Shown: piece after piece, positions 47,706 to 56,076 of the stretch
Layout of the letters: every line of letters starts with the position of its first letter
Numbering within the stretch: position 1 is the first letter of the stretch
Assembly (NCBI GenBank): GCA_964412015.1
Contig: CAYPMO010000018.1
Location: forward strand, 1 to 64,000
Reading direction: 5' to 3'
DNA length: 64,000 nt
Source: SZUA-318 sp964412015
GTDB lineage: Bacteria > Gemmatimonadota > Gemmatimonadetes > Longimicrobiales > Gaopeijiaceae
Program-made: the position numbers and the translations under genes
Notes under the pieces: generated by a model
What the model was told of the DNA's origin: nothing
Database searches by the model: none
The model's input: only the letters and a program-made list of their open reading frames with translations

Positions 47706-47912
47706 TTAAAGCTTGACGACGTTCTCCGCGGCCGGGCCCTTCTGACCCTGCGTCACGTCGAACTCGACCTTGTCACCCTCGCTCAGGGTACGAAAACCCT
47801 GGGCCTGGATGGCCGAGTGGTGGACGAAGCAGTCTTTGCTTCCGTCCTCCGGGGTGATGAAGCCGAAGCCCTTCTGGTCGTTGAACCACTTCACCGTGCC
47901 TTTGATACGCAT
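47706..47912 (-). CDS. csp: Cold-shock protein (CspA family)
   Basis: This is a 68-residue CSD protein: RIKGTVKWFNDQKGFGFITP contains RNP1 (KGFGFI), and DCFVHHSAI is RNP2. It binds single-stranded RNA/DNA as a chaperone during cold or growth transitions. ATG codons at 47915 and 47912 are adjacent; the GGAG site (47920-47923 region) is better spaced for the second. A strong terminator follows, and a structured leader with its own terminator-like hairpin precedes it. Confidence 0.96.
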   Translation of the reverse strand: MRIKGTVKWFNDQKGFGFITPEDGSKDCFVHHSAIQAQGFRTLSEGDKVEFDVTQGQKGPAAENVVKL

Positions 47913-48011
47913 CATCCAACTCCGTCTAGCGTATAGGTCCTTAGTCGGAGCCGGACGAGCCGTAACCTACCGACCACTGACCCACGTGGACCTTGACCCC
48001 CACGCTGGGAC

Positions 48012-48028
48012 CGTGGCGACGTGCCACG
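48012..48028 (-). promoter_or_regulatory. Second leader hairpin of the csp transcript
   Basis: CGTGGC and GCCACG (six pairs) enclose a 5-nt loop, directly after the T-run of the leader terminator on the minus strand. It could be a competing or stabilising element. Confidence 0.4.
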
Positions 48029-48064
48029 AAAAACGGGAAACCCCGAGCGCGATGGGGGCTTCCC
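48028..48064 (-). terminator. Intrinsic terminator-like hairpin in the csp leader
   Basis: On the minus strand, GGGAAGCCCC (48064-48055) pairs with GGGGTTTCCC (48044-48035), 10 pairs with one G-U, 10-nt loop. The run GTTTTTC follows immediately. It lies about 120 nt upstream of the csp ATG. No minus-strand gene lies between it and the divergent methyltransferase, so the structure fits leader attenuation or a small leader RNA. Confidence 0.6.
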
Positions 48065-48085
48065 GGACATTCCTCGCGGATGGCG

Positions 48086-48103
48086 CTATGAGCTACCCTT
48101 CAT
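48086..48103 (-). other. Candidate 5-codon leader ORF before csp terminator
   Basis: ATGAAGGGTAGCTCATAG encodes MKGSS and ends 22 nt before the hairpin. The upstream GTGGTGA is a poor ribosome site, so translation is uncertain. Its position would suit translation-coupled attenuation. Confidence 0.3.
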
Positions 48104-48118
48104 GATGTCACCACGACC

Positions 48119-48147
48119 AATCTGGTGTGATGGCCAAGCGCCGTCAA
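48119..48147 (-). promoter_or_regulatory. Candidate csp promoter
   Basis: TTGACG (48147-48142) is 17 bp from CAGATT (48124-48119). The -35 is good, the -10 weak. A start near 48112 would give a leader of about 200 nt, a common length for cspA-type mRNAs. Confidence 0.4.
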
Positions 48148-48182
48148 TCGTTCGTGCGCCGATTCGCCCCGTCTGAGGCCCC

Positions 48183-48839
48183 ATGCACCCGAACCCGGCC
48201 CCTCCCCTGGAACCCGGCCTCCGTCGCCGCCTCGAGCGGCTGAGCGAGGAGGGTTGGGACCTCTGGGCGACGTTCGACCGCGACGTTCGACGCCACCGCT
48301 GGCACTCGTTCGTCCCGGCCGACTACGACCGGATCCTCGACGCGCTCCTCGCCTTCCGCTCGCCGGGGAGGCCGTTCCTCGAGTGGGGATCGGCCACGGG
48401 GGTCATCACGATCATGGCCGACCTCCTGGGCTTCGACGCGTGCGGCATCGAGCTGGACGCCGACCTCGTGGACAGGGCGGTGTCGCTGGCCAGGAGCTAC
48501 GACTCGGGAGCCCGGTTCGTCGCCGGCAGCTTCCTGCCCGCCGGGTACGAATTCCGAGGGCGCGACGGGGACGCACGGTTGGGAACCATCGGCGAAGGGC
48601 CTTCCGGCTACCCGAAGCTGGGCCGCTCCCTCGACGACTTCGACGTCGTCTACGGTTATCCGTGGAGTGGCGAGGAGACGTTGATGCACGATCTCATTCG
48701 ACGCTACGGGCGCACGGACGCGTTCCTCCTGCTCCACCGCGTCTCCGGCGAGGTGCAGGTGTTCCGTCGCGGCAAGCGCATCGGAGACGACGGCACTCCC
48801 CGGCGCCCGGGCGAAAGCGCTCCGCGTCCGATCCGGTGA
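48183..48839 (+). CDS. SAM-dependent methyltransferase-like protein
   Basis: This 218-residue Rossmann protein has motif I FLEWGSATGVITIMA, CGIELDADLVDRAVSLA (acidic residue binding SAM ribose), and FDVVYGYPWSGEET. The family is broad, and the substrate is unknown. A 30-residue N-terminal helix (RRLERLSEEGWDLWATFD) precedes the fold. The FkbM-type methyltransferase follows on the same strand after about 140 bp, so they may belong to one modification pathway. Confidence 0.75.
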   Translation: MHPNPAPPLEPGLRRRLERLSEEGWDLWATFDRDVRRHRWHSFVPADYDRILDALLAFRSPGRPFLEWGSATGVITIMADLLGFDACGIELDADLVDRAVSLARSYDSGARFVAGSFLPAGYEFRGRDGDARLGTIGEGPSGYPKLGRSLDDFDVVYGYPWSGEETLMHDLIRRYGRTDAFLLLHRVSGEVQVFRRGKRIGDDGTPRRPGESAPRPIR

Positions 48840-48980
48840 GCGACCGGCTCCCGGTGGATGTCCGTCGGCGGCGCCGAGCTCCGGTCGGCCCGCCGTGGTC
48901 CGCGCTTGCCGGTGCCACCGGGGCCTCCTAGTGTCTCCTCGCCTTCCGTCCCCGCAGGCCGCTCCAAACCGGTGAAGCTG

Positions 48981-49826
48981 ATGCGCAGGATGATGCTTCG
49001 GGTCCTGGCGGCGCTGGCACGACGACTGCGACGAGGAATCGCCGGCGCCGCTCCCTGCCGCTACGAGGACGACCCGGATCTGATCGCCCTCTGGCGCCCG
49101 CTGGTCGGCATCGTGCGCGAGAGCAACCGGCCCTACCACGAGCTGGTACGGAGGCTGTTCATCGCCGAAGACGTCGAGGGCATCCCCCGCACACTCTGGG
49201 ACGTCTCGGACGGGTGCGCGATTCGGTGGCTCTGGGAGCGTTACCTCCGGGAGCGCGTCGCCCTGGGGCGAGGCCGTCGCCCATTGGTGCTCGACGTGGG
49301 CGCCAACGACGGCTTCCTCGGGAGCATGTCCCTCAACCTGATCCAGCTCGGGTGGAACGCGATCCTGGTGGAGCCGCTCGAGGAGATGATGGCCCAGGCC
49401 CGCCGGAACGTCGCGGAGCATCTGCGCGACGGACAGACCGTGCGCTTCTGCGGGTTCGCGCTCGCGACCCGAGACGGCGAAGCCCTGTTCGAGCCCGAGG
49501 TGGGTCGTGACATCGCGTTCATGGAGGGGCACGTCACCGACGTCCCGTCGTCCACCACACGGCCCGTGTCTCTGGTATCGGTGGACCGCTTCGTGCAGAC
49601 GGAAGAGGTGCGCGCGCTCCTGGACGCTGCGGACCTCACGGTGCTCTCGCTGGACATCGAGGGCGAGGAGCTCGAAGTGCTGCGCCGGTTCCTGGAGCTC
49701 GGATTGCGTCCCGACGCCGTCATCGTGGAGCACCTGAGGACTGGCGGAGAGCACGAAACGCTGCTGACCGGCGCCGGGTACCGCCACCTTCGCCGCATCA
49801 GGTTCAACGATCTGTACGTGCGCTGA
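48981..49826 (+). CDS. FkbM-family methyltransferase
   Basis: This 281-residue enzyme has motif I LVLDVGANDGFLGSMSLN, then VEPLEEMMAQARRNV, FCGFALATRDGEALF, LDIEGEELEVLRRFL (FkbM DIEG motif) and IVEHLR. FkbM-type enzymes O-methylate sugars or polyketides. Start 48981 (MRRMMLR) gives the usual length. Upstream starts, including 48858, would add Pro/Arg-rich sequence of low coding quality. No other biosynthesis genes are adjacent. Confidence 0.85.
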   Translation: MRRMMLRVLAALARRLRRGIAGAAPCRYEDDPDLIALWRPLVGIVRESNRPYHELVRRLFIAEDVEGIPRTLWDVSDGCAIRWLWERYLRERVALGRGRRPLVLDVGANDGFLGSMSLNLIQLGWNAILVEPLEEMMAQARRNVAEHLRDGQTVRFCGFALATRDGEALFEPEVGRDIAFMEGHVTDVPSSTTRPVSLVSVDRFVQTEEVRALLDAADLTVLSLDIEGEELEVLRRFLELGLRPDAVIVEHLRTGGEHETLLTGAGYRHLRRIRFNDLYVR

Positions 49827-49939
49827 CGCGTGACGCGGTCGGTGCGGCCCCACGCAAGAGACGATGCCATGGTCCTCGACAGACCGGAACGCACCGACGC
49901 CCCCTTGTCGGCCCGGTCGCGGACGCACACCATGGCTCG

Positions 49940-51277
49940 ATGACCAACGCCACCGCCTTCGTCGCCGGCTTCCTCGCGGTCGCGGGAGCCCTGGGGGTAC
50001 CCCGGTCCGCCATGGCCGCCCCCGAAGGTGACAACGCCGCACGCCGCGCGGCCGCTCCCCGGGGCGTCTCGCCCCGGGACGTCGCGGCCCCGCAGGACAG
50101 CGCGACCTCGTCCGAGCCCGGCTCGGAGCTACGGGTGTGGCTCGTCACGATGTCACCGGGTGATGCGGTCTGGGAGCGTTTCGGCCACAACGCGATCCGC
50201 ATCCTCGACACGTACATCGAGCAAGACATCTCGTACAACTGGGGGATCTTCAATTTCGAGCAGCCGGGGTTCATCACCCGGTTCCTGAAGGGGGAGATGC
50301 TCTACTCGATGGCCCCGTTCTGGACCGAGCCCATGCTCGGACCCTACAGGGCGCAAGGGCGGGAGATCGTTTTCCAGGAGTTGAACCTCACTCCCGAGGA
50401 GCGTCTGGCGCTCCGCGATTTCGTGTCCTGGAACGCGCTGCCGGAGAATCGGGACTACCACTACGACTACTTCAGGGACAACTGCTCGACGCGGGTCCGC
50501 GACGCCCTGGACCTCGTTCTACGTGGCCGCCTGAGCCAGCGGTTCGAATTCGAGCCGACGGGAACGTCCTGGCGGTTCCACATCCGCCGGCTCACCCGGA
50601 TGGACCCGCTGCTCTACACGGGCATGGACGTCCTGCTCGGCACGCCCGGCGACCGGCAGATCTCGGTCTGGGACGAGATGTTCCTCCCGATGACGCTTCG
50701 CGACGCCGTCCGGGAAGTAACGCTGAGCGACGAGAACGGTGTCGCGCGCCCGTTGGTTCTCGAGGAGACGGTGGCGGCGCCGGGCTCTCGCCCGCCCGAC
50801 GCCGCCGCGCCTCCGAACTGGCTCGCCTGGTACCTGCTCCTGGGGCTCGGTCTCGGAGGCACGCTCGCGTGGACCGGAACGCGGGGCGCCGACGGGGGGG
50901 CACGGTGGGCGCGACGAGCCTTCGGCGCTCTGGGCGCCGCGTGGAGCCTCCTGGCCGGGTTCGTCGGCACACTCCTGGTGCTCGTGCTGTTCACGGACCA
51001 CCGGTTCATGTTCTGGAACGAGAATCTCCTCCTTCTCTCACCGCTGTCGCTCGCGCTCGTGATCCTGGCGCCGGTCGCCGCGCGGCGCGGGTCACGGGCG
51101 GCCGAGCTCGCTGGGCTCGCGGTGCTCGCCCTGGCCGTGAGTTGCCTGATCGTCCAGCCCCTGCCGGTAACCACGCAGGACAACGGGATCTTCCTCGCCT
51201 TGACGCTCCCGATCCACACCGGGTTGTGGTGGGGGGCGCGCTCGCTCCGGCGGAGCGCGCATGGGCGGCTGCCCTAG
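49940..51277 (+). CDS. DUF4105 (Lnb N-terminal periplasmic domain) membrane protein
   Basis: This 445-residue protein has a signal-like N-terminus (FVAGFLAVAGALG). The DUF4105 domain (about 60-250) carries WLVTMSPGDAVWERFGHNAIRI and YDYFRDNCSTRVRDALD; the conserved Cys and His of the NlpC/P60-like fold are there. The C-terminal half has five or six membrane helices (LAWYLLLGLGLGGTLAW, SLLAGFVGTLLVLVLF and others). The Lnb family includes lipoprotein N-acyltransferases (lyso-form), so a lipid or peptidase-like reaction in the envelope is possible. Confidence 0.85.
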   Translation: MTNATAFVAGFLAVAGALGVPRSAMAAPEGDNAARRAAAPRGVSPRDVAAPQDSATSSEPGSELRVWLVTMSPGDAVWERFGHNAIRILDTYIEQDISYNWGIFNFEQPGFITRFLKGEMLYSMAPFWTEPMLGPYRAQGREIVFQELNLTPEERLALRDFVSWNALPENRDYHYDYFRDNCSTRVRDALDLVLRGRLSQRFEFEPTGTSWRFHIRRLTRMDPLLYTGMDVLLGTPGDRQISVWDEMFLPMTLRDAVREVTLSDENGVARPLVLEETVAAPGSRPPDAAAPPNWLAWYLLLGLGLGGTLAWTGTRGADGGARWARRAFGALGAAWSLLAGFVGTLLVLVLFTDHRFMFWNENLLLLSPLSLALVILAPVAARRGSRAAELAGLAVLALAVSCLIVQPLPVTTQDNGIFLALTLPIHTGLWWGARSLRRSAHGRLP

Positions 51278-51390
51278 GAGCCCGCGTGGGCCCGACGGCC
51301 ACGAAGCGGTTCTTGTAGCCCCTGGGAGCGCCTCCTACGTTGAGTGACCCTTCCAACCCACCCCAGACTCCTCACATCGGCTGCGACCCC

Positions 51391-52953
51391 ATGTGCCCGC
51401 CCAGCAGGCTATACGCGGTGATTCGCCGACGCACCTCGCCGACGCATGCCCTCGCGTACCTCTCACTCGCCGGGGTCATCGCGGCCGCGCCGCGGGCCAC
51501 GCTCGCCCAGCCTCGGCCGCTCCAGGGACTCGACGCCTACGTCGAGAAGGCGATAAAGGACTGGGAGGTGCCCGGCCTGGCCCTGGTCGTCGTGAAGGGT
51601 GACTCGGTCGTCTACGCCAGAGGATACGGGGTGGCCGACCTGGCCGGCGGCACGCCCGTGGACGAGAACACGCTCTTCGCGATCGCCTCCACGTCGAAGG
51701 CGTTCACCGTCGCCGCTCTGGGCATGCTCGTGGACGAGGGGAAGCTCGCCTGGGACGACAGGGTCATCGATCATCTGCCCGAGTTCGAGCTGACCGATCC
51801 CTACGTCACGGCGCACGTGACGATCCGCGACCTGCTGACCCACCGGGTGGGTGTGGCTCGCGAGGACAACATGTGGGTCATCGCGAAGTTCGAGCGCGAC
51901 GAGATCGTACAGCGGGCCCGCTTCCTCGATCAGGTGACCGAGTTCCGCGCGCGATACGGGTACAACAACATCATGTTCACGACCGCGGGCGAAGTGGTGG
52001 GACGCGTCTCCGGCATCGGGTGGGACGACTTCGTGGCCCAGCGGATCTTCGAGCCACTCGGAATGACGCGGAGCACCACCCGCGCGGCCGTCGTCGAGAC
52101 CCGGGGCAATGTGGCCGCGTCGCATACACGCGTGGACGGCGAGGTGCGGTCGGTGCCGCGGCGCGACTACGACAACATCGGCGGCGCCGGAGCGGTCTTC
52201 TCGACCGCGCACGACCTGGGCCAGTGGCTGCGGCTCCACGTCGGGCACGGCGTGTACGCGGGTCAGCGGCTCCTCTCCGACTCGGTGATCGCGGAAATGC
52301 GGCAGCCCCAGAATTCCCTCCGGGTCAGCACGGACAGCACGTCGAAGAGGCTCTTCCCCGACGTGAAGTTCCGGGCGTACGGGTTCGGCTGGAACGTGCA
52401 GGACTGGCACGACCGGGTGCTCGTCCACCACTCCGGGTCCATCAACTACACGCGCACGCACGTCGGCCTCATCCCCGAGGAGGGGATCGGGTTCGCGGCG
52501 ATGGCGAACCTGACGTCGAGCGGCCTCCAGGAGGCCCTCATGTACCGGGTGTTCGACCAGCTCCTCGGGCGGCCGGCCGTGGACTGGAGCGCGGAGATGC
52601 TCGCGCGGAGCCGCCGAGGGGGAGACCGCCAGGAGCAACCGATCGACTCGGCGCGCATCCAGGGCACGACGCCGTCGGTCCCGCTGGACGCGTACGCCGG
52701 GACGTACGTCGATGACCTGTACTCAGAAGTCCAGGTGACCGTCGAGGGCGGCAAGCTCGTCCTGAGCTACTCGCCCATGTACGTGGGCGATCTGGAGCAC
52801 TGGCACCACGACACGTTCCGCGCGGTCTGGCGGCCCGTCGGCGCCGGGCGCTCGTTCGTGAAGTTCTCCCTCGACGAGCGCGCGCGCATCACGGCGCTCG
52901 AGATCAGCGGGTTCGGCACGTTCACGAAGAAGGTGGAGCGGCCGGGCCGCTGA
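51391..52953 (+). CDS. Exported serine hydrolase with C-terminal DUF3471-like domain
   Basis: This 520-residue protein has a signal peptide (LAYLSLAGVIAAAPRATLAQ). The beta-lactamase domain has STSKAFTVAALG (SxxK), YGYNNIMF (YxN) and HHSGSINYTRTHVG (HxG strand). The C-terminal 110 residues form a lipocalin-like DUF3471 barrel (LDAYAGTYVDDLYSEVQVTVEGG, in parts, ending in SFVKFSLDERARI). Such enzymes act as esterases or D-amino peptidases. Another serine hydrolase lies at 46407-47516. The ATG at 51391 gives the signal peptide; an upstream TTG at 51340 adds 17 unconserved residues. Confidence 0.92.
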   Translation: MCPPSRLYAVIRRRTSPTHALAYLSLAGVIAAAPRATLAQPRPLQGLDAYVEKAIKDWEVPGLALVVVKGDSVVYARGYGVADLAGGTPVDENTLFAIASTSKAFTVAALGMLVDEGKLAWDDRVIDHLPEFELTDPYVTAHVTIRDLLTHRVGVAREDNMWVIAKFERDEIVQRARFLDQVTEFRARYGYNNIMFTTAGEVVGRVSGIGWDDFVAQRIFEPLGMTRSTTRAAVVETRGNVAASHTRVDGEVRSVPRRDYDNIGGAGAVFSTAHDLGQWLRLHVGHGVYAGQRLLSDSVIAEMRQPQNSLRVSTDSTSKRLFPDVKFRAYGFGWNVQDWHDRVLVHHSGSINYTRTHVGLIPEEGIGFAAMANLTSSGLQEALMYRVFDQLLGRPAVDWSAEMLARSRRGGDRQEQPIDSARIQGTTPSVPLDAYAGTYVDDLYSEVQVTVEGGKLVLSYSPMYVGDLEHWHHDTFRAVWRPVGAGRSFVKFSLDERARITALEISGFGTFTKKVERPGR

Positions 52954-52996
52954 GCGGGATGTCGGAGCCGTCGCCGCCATCGTGGCTCACATCGCC

Positions 52997-53899
52997 TCAC
53001 CCTCCTCTCCTGCGGTACAGCAGCGCCCGCCACAGGATCCACCCGTCCATCGTGGGAATGGGCATCAAGGTCCAGGCCGCGATGGCGAGGTTGAGCAGGC
53101 CGGAGGCCGTGAGCCAGGCACGCACCTCGGATACTTCTCCCGCCGCGGCTCCGAGCCCCAGCGCGGTGACCCCCACCAGAGCGTTCGCGGCCGGACCACC
53201 CAGCGACCGGAGGACACGTACGCGCGTCGGCACGTCGCGCTTCGCCCCCCGGTAGACGTCTACGTCGCGCGTGGACGTGAGCACGACGGCGTCCATGCGC
53301 GCGCCGGCCACCGCCCCCGCCCCGATGTGGCCGAGCGTGTGGATCGTGTTCGACAGATACAGCAGGATGCCGTACGCGACGCCGCGCAGCAGACCTCCTC
53401 CCTGAGCCCAGGCGATCAGGAGTCCGAGGGCCGTCCAGAAGAGCGGCCCCACCCACGCCCACCGGGTCGCCCACCACTCCACGCCCCACGCCGAGAAGAG
53501 CAACCGGCTCGGCCGGGTCACGTCCTCGAGCACGAGGAGCCGCTTGATCGCCACCGGTGGGAGCCGGCTGCTCCCGAGGTACGAGCCCGCCACCCCACCC
53601 ACCCCCGCGGCGCCCAGGAGCGCGAGGGCCGTCCCACGGGGCGGGTCCCCCTTCACCTCGTCGGTGCCGGGACGCGCCAGGAACCGCGCCGCCGAGAGCA
53701 GGAGCGCGATCCCCACCAGGACCTCGAACGCACGGGTGGGAAGGGAGAGAGATCCGCCCACGAACGCCATCGGGACGGCCAACGCGGCGAACGGCCAGAA
53801 GACCCGCCATGGGAAGTGGCCGGCGTGCCCGACCGACGAGTAGAGGAACGCGATCACGAGGATCGCGGCGGCGAGGAGAGGGATCGGGTCGGGACTCAC
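52997..53899 (-). CDS. Mosaic protein: truncated TauE/SafE fused to M50-like (site-2 protease-related) domain
   Basis: A single 300-codon frame starts with GTG. Residues 1-126 match scattered parts of a TauE/SafE exporter: AFLYSSVGHAGHFPWRVFWPF, GGSLSLPTRAFEVLVGIAL, and GSYLGSSRLPPVAIKRLL. Two internal segments that full-length homologues have between these blocks are missing (joins near residues 25 and 95), so the exporter is unlikely to work. Residues 127-300 begin at a GTG codon (53521) and resemble an M50 intramembrane protease: HTLGH (187-191), GPAAN (235-239) and PIPTMDGW (280-287). The usual catalytic Glu of HExxH is replaced. Both the fusion and independent translation of the second part are possible. 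Confidence 0.7.
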   Translation of the reverse strand: MSPDPIPLLAAAILVIAFLYSSVGHAGHFPWRVFWPFAALAVPMAFVGGSLSLPTRAFEVLVGIALLLSAARFLARPGTDEVKGDPPRGTALALLGAAGVGGVAGSYLGSSRLPPVAIKRLLVLEDVTRPSRLLFSAWGVEWWATRWAWVGPLFWTALGLLIAWAQGGGLLRGVAYGILLYLSNTIHTLGHIGAGAVAGARMDAVVLTSTRDVDVYRGAKRDVPTRVRVLRSLGGPAANALVGVTALGLGAAAGEVSEVRAWLTASGLLNLAIAAWTLMPIPTMDGWILWRALLYRRRGG

Positions 53900-53962
53900 G
53901 CCGGCAAGATGAACCGCCCTCCCCCGACGCCGACAGCCCGAGCGTGCGATCTCACGCCATCC

Positions 53963-54004
53963 GGCCGTGGGTTACCGGCCGTGGGTTACCGGCCGTGGGT
54001 TACC
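53963..54004. repeat. 14-bp tandem repeat, left of assembly gap
   Basis: Three perfect copies of GGCCGTGGGTTACC, followed by GGCCGCGGCCC (54005-54015), just before the N run. The same arrangement occurs on the other side. Confidence 0.9.
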
Positions 54005-54015
54005 GGCCGCGGCCC

Positions 54016-54115
54016 NNNNNNNNNNNNNNNNNNNNNNNNNNNNNNNNNNNNNNNNNNNNNNNNNNNNNNNNNNNNNNNNNNNNNNNNNNNNNNNNNNNNN
54101 NNNNNNNNNNNNNNN
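54016..54115. other. Assembly gap (100 N)
   Basis: A run of exactly 100 undetermined bases, the conventional size for a gap of unknown length. It lies inside the non-coding region 53900-54221. The repeats around it are probably why assembly failed. Confidence 0.97.
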
Positions 54116-54117
54116 CC

Positions 54118-54159
54118 GGCCGTGGGTTACCGGCCGTGGGTTACCGGCCGTGGGTTACC
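54118..54159. repeat. 14-bp tandem repeat, right of assembly gap
   Basis: Three copies of GGCCGTGGGTTACC, then GGCCGCGGCCC (54160-54170), identical to the left flank. The true copy number is unknown. Confidence 0.9.
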
Positions 54160-54221
54160 GGCCGCGGCCCCCGACCGTATCTTTTCTGAACAGCCTGCCC
54201 GCCCCCCGTCAGGGAGGTCCC

Positions 54222-55226
54222 ATGGCCCGCGAGCAGCGTCCGTCCGCCCTCGACCGCAGGAGCTTCCTGAAGGGGGCCGCGGCCGGCCTCGTCCTTCTTC
54301 CCCATACCGACCTCGGCGCTTGGGGGCTGCGCGCCGCCAGACGCGCCTCCACCGTCGCGATCATCCGGACGGCGAGCCGACGCGAGGGCGTGACCCGCGC
54401 GATGGCCCTGCTGAACCCCACCGGAATGGCCGGAAGGCGCGTCGTCCTGAAGCCCAACTTCAACAGCGCGGACCCCGGTCCGGCCGGCACGCACGACGAC
54501 ACGCTCACGCAGCTCGTCACGGAGCTCATGGAGCGCGACGCCCGCAGCGTGACGGTCGGGGAGTCGAGCGGTCCACGGGGCACCACCGCGGTGCTGGAAG
54601 CGAAGGGGACGCTCGACCTCGCCCGCGACCACGGGTTCGACGTCGTGAACTTCGACGAGCTGCCCGACGAGGGGTGGGTGTACGTCAACCCGCCCGGAAC
54701 GCATTGGCCCGAGGGTTTCCACCTGCCCCGTATGGTCACCGAGGCGGAGTACCTGGTGAGCGCGTGCTGCCTGAAGACGCACGGCTCCGGTGGCGTGTTC
54801 ACCATGTCGCTCAAGCTCGCGGTCGGCCTCACGCCGCGCCCCATCCGGCGAGACATGCATCGGTCCCCCCACATGCGGCGGATGATCGCCGAGCTGAACC
54901 AGGGCTACGCGCCGGACCTCATCGTCATGGACGGTACCGAGGCGTTCACCGACGGAGGGCCGTCACGCGGTACGCTGAAGCGCGCCGACATCGTGGTGGC
55001 CGGTACCGACCGGGTCGCGGTGGACGCCGTGGGCCTGGCGGTCCTGAAGGACCTCGGGTCCAACGACGCGATCATGGGAACACCGATCTTCGCCCAGGAG
55101 CAGATGGCGCGCGCGCTGGAGGTGGGATTGGGCGTCGGCGGTCCCGGCGAGATCGAGCTGGTCAGCGACGACGAGGCGGGTCGGGCCTACGCGGCCCGAC
55201 TCATGGGGATCCTCGCCCAGGGCTGA
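54222..55226 (+). CDS. Tat-exported DUF362 protein
   Basis: This 334-residue protein has a twin-arginine signal (LDRRSFLKGAAAGLVLLPH). The body follows DUF362: VVLKPNFNSADPG, ESSGPRGTTAVLEAKG, CCLKTHGSGGVFTMSLKLAVGL, LIVMDGTEAFTDGGPSRG and VDAVGLAVLKDLGSN. Many DUF362 proteins carry iron-sulfur clusters, but no CxxCxxC array is present here. The function is unknown. A GGAGG ribosome site precedes the ATG. The upstream promoter region falls at the assembly gap. Confidence 0.9.
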   Translation: MAREQRPSALDRRSFLKGAAAGLVLLPHTDLGAWGLRAARRASTVAIIRTASRREGVTRAMALLNPTGMAGRRVVLKPNFNSADPGPAGTHDDTLTQLVTELMERDARSVTVGESSGPRGTTAVLEAKGTLDLARDHGFDVVNFDELPDEGWVYVNPPGTHWPEGFHLPRMVTEAEYLVSACCLKTHGSGGVFTMSLKLAVGLTPRPIRRDMHRSPHMRRMIAELNQGYAPDLIVMDGTEAFTDGGPSRGTLKRADIVVAGTDRVAVDAVGLAVLKDLGSNDAIMGTPIFAQEQMARALEVGLGVGGPGEIELVSDDEAGRAYAARLMGILAQG

Positions 55227-55248
55227 CGCGCGCGGCCGATCGCCACGC

Positions 55249-55857
55249 TCATCTGGGGATGCGCACGCCGATCCCCAGGGCGTCCCTACCGCCCAGCGCC
55301 GCGCCGAACCGGAACGTCCACCCGCTCGCGAAGCCGAGGTCGAGGCCCAGGTCCACCACGCCCTCGAGATCCAGGTCCTCGCCGTCTCCCATCAGGACGT
55401 CCATGACGACGTGACCTCCGGCGTACGGCATGAAGGAGACGCCTTCGTCGCGACCGGTCCAGCCGAACACCAGCCCGAGCGGCACCGACGCCCAAAAGTC
55501 GTCCCCGGCCGCCACGCCCGCGCCGGTCCACCAGAGCACCTCGGGCCCGCCGGCCCCCATCATCCCCGACAGGGAACCCGACGCGTCCACACCGAACAAC
55601 GCGACGACATCGTCACCGGGGGCCTCGGAGATTCCGGCCCGAAATCCGAGTCCCGCCGGGGCGGCACCGCCACGCCAGAGCGCCAAGACGCCGAGCCCGT
55701 CCCCCGGGCTCGCGTCGGTAATCGCGATCGTGAGTCCGGACGGAGCGCCGGGGCGCAGGAACGAAGGGGCATCCCAGACCGCCTGGGCCGCCGAGGACAC
55801 GGGTGAGATCAGACCGACAATCAGGAAGATCCCAGCGACACGTCTCATGGCCTGCAT
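55249..55857 (-). CDS. Exported small outer-membrane-barrel-like protein
   Basis: This 202-residue protein has a signal peptide (RVAGIFLIVGLISPVSSAAQ). Hydrophobic alternating strands follow (GLTIAITDASPGDGLGVLAL, VPLGLVFGWTGRDEGVSFMPY), and it ends in VDLGLDLGFASGWTFRFGA plus a short GIGVRIPR tail. This is similar in style to the protein at 1780-2316, though no clear homology is seen. GGGAGC upstream supports the start at 55857; Met at 55848 is also possible. It converges on the DUF362 gene. Confidence 0.7.
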   Translation of the reverse strand: MQAMRRVAGIFLIVGLISPVSSAAQAVWDAPSFLRPGAPSGLTIAITDASPGDGLGVLALWRGGAAPAGLGFRAGISEAPGDDVVALFGVDASGSLSGMMGAGGPEVLWWTGAGVAAGDDFWASVPLGLVFGWTGRDEGVSFMPYAGGHVVMDVLMGDGEDLDLEGVVDLGLDLGFASGWTFRFGAALGGRDALGIGVRIPR

Positions 55858-56076
55858 GGACAGTTGCTCCCTATGGGGTCGCATCGAGGCCTCCGTGGAC
55901 GGTTTCGTCCGAAGTCATCGGGGGCGGTTTCTTCGTCAAGGCCTGCAGCAAGGCTTGTGCCAGACCTAGCGCGGGGCACTCCGTCGATCCCGCGTCCGGC
56001 GTCGGCGTACGCTCGTGGCACGATTCCTTCATCACGTAGGGATGTACGCCGAACATCCTCGAAGGAGGTACACCGC

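Noticed and set aside
49842..49897. Inverted repeat GTCGGTGCG / CGCACCGAC before the DUF4105 gene
   Set aside because: The arms are 9 bp with a loop of about 40 nt; chance pairing is likely in such GC-rich DNA.
53963..54159. CRISPR-like array
   Set aside because: The unit is 14 bp, directly adjoining without spacers, and no cas gene is nearby.
52982..55414. Frames running through the N run and the repeats
   Set aside because: They exist only because N codons are not stops. The sequence GRGLPAVGYRPWVT comes from the tandem repeat.
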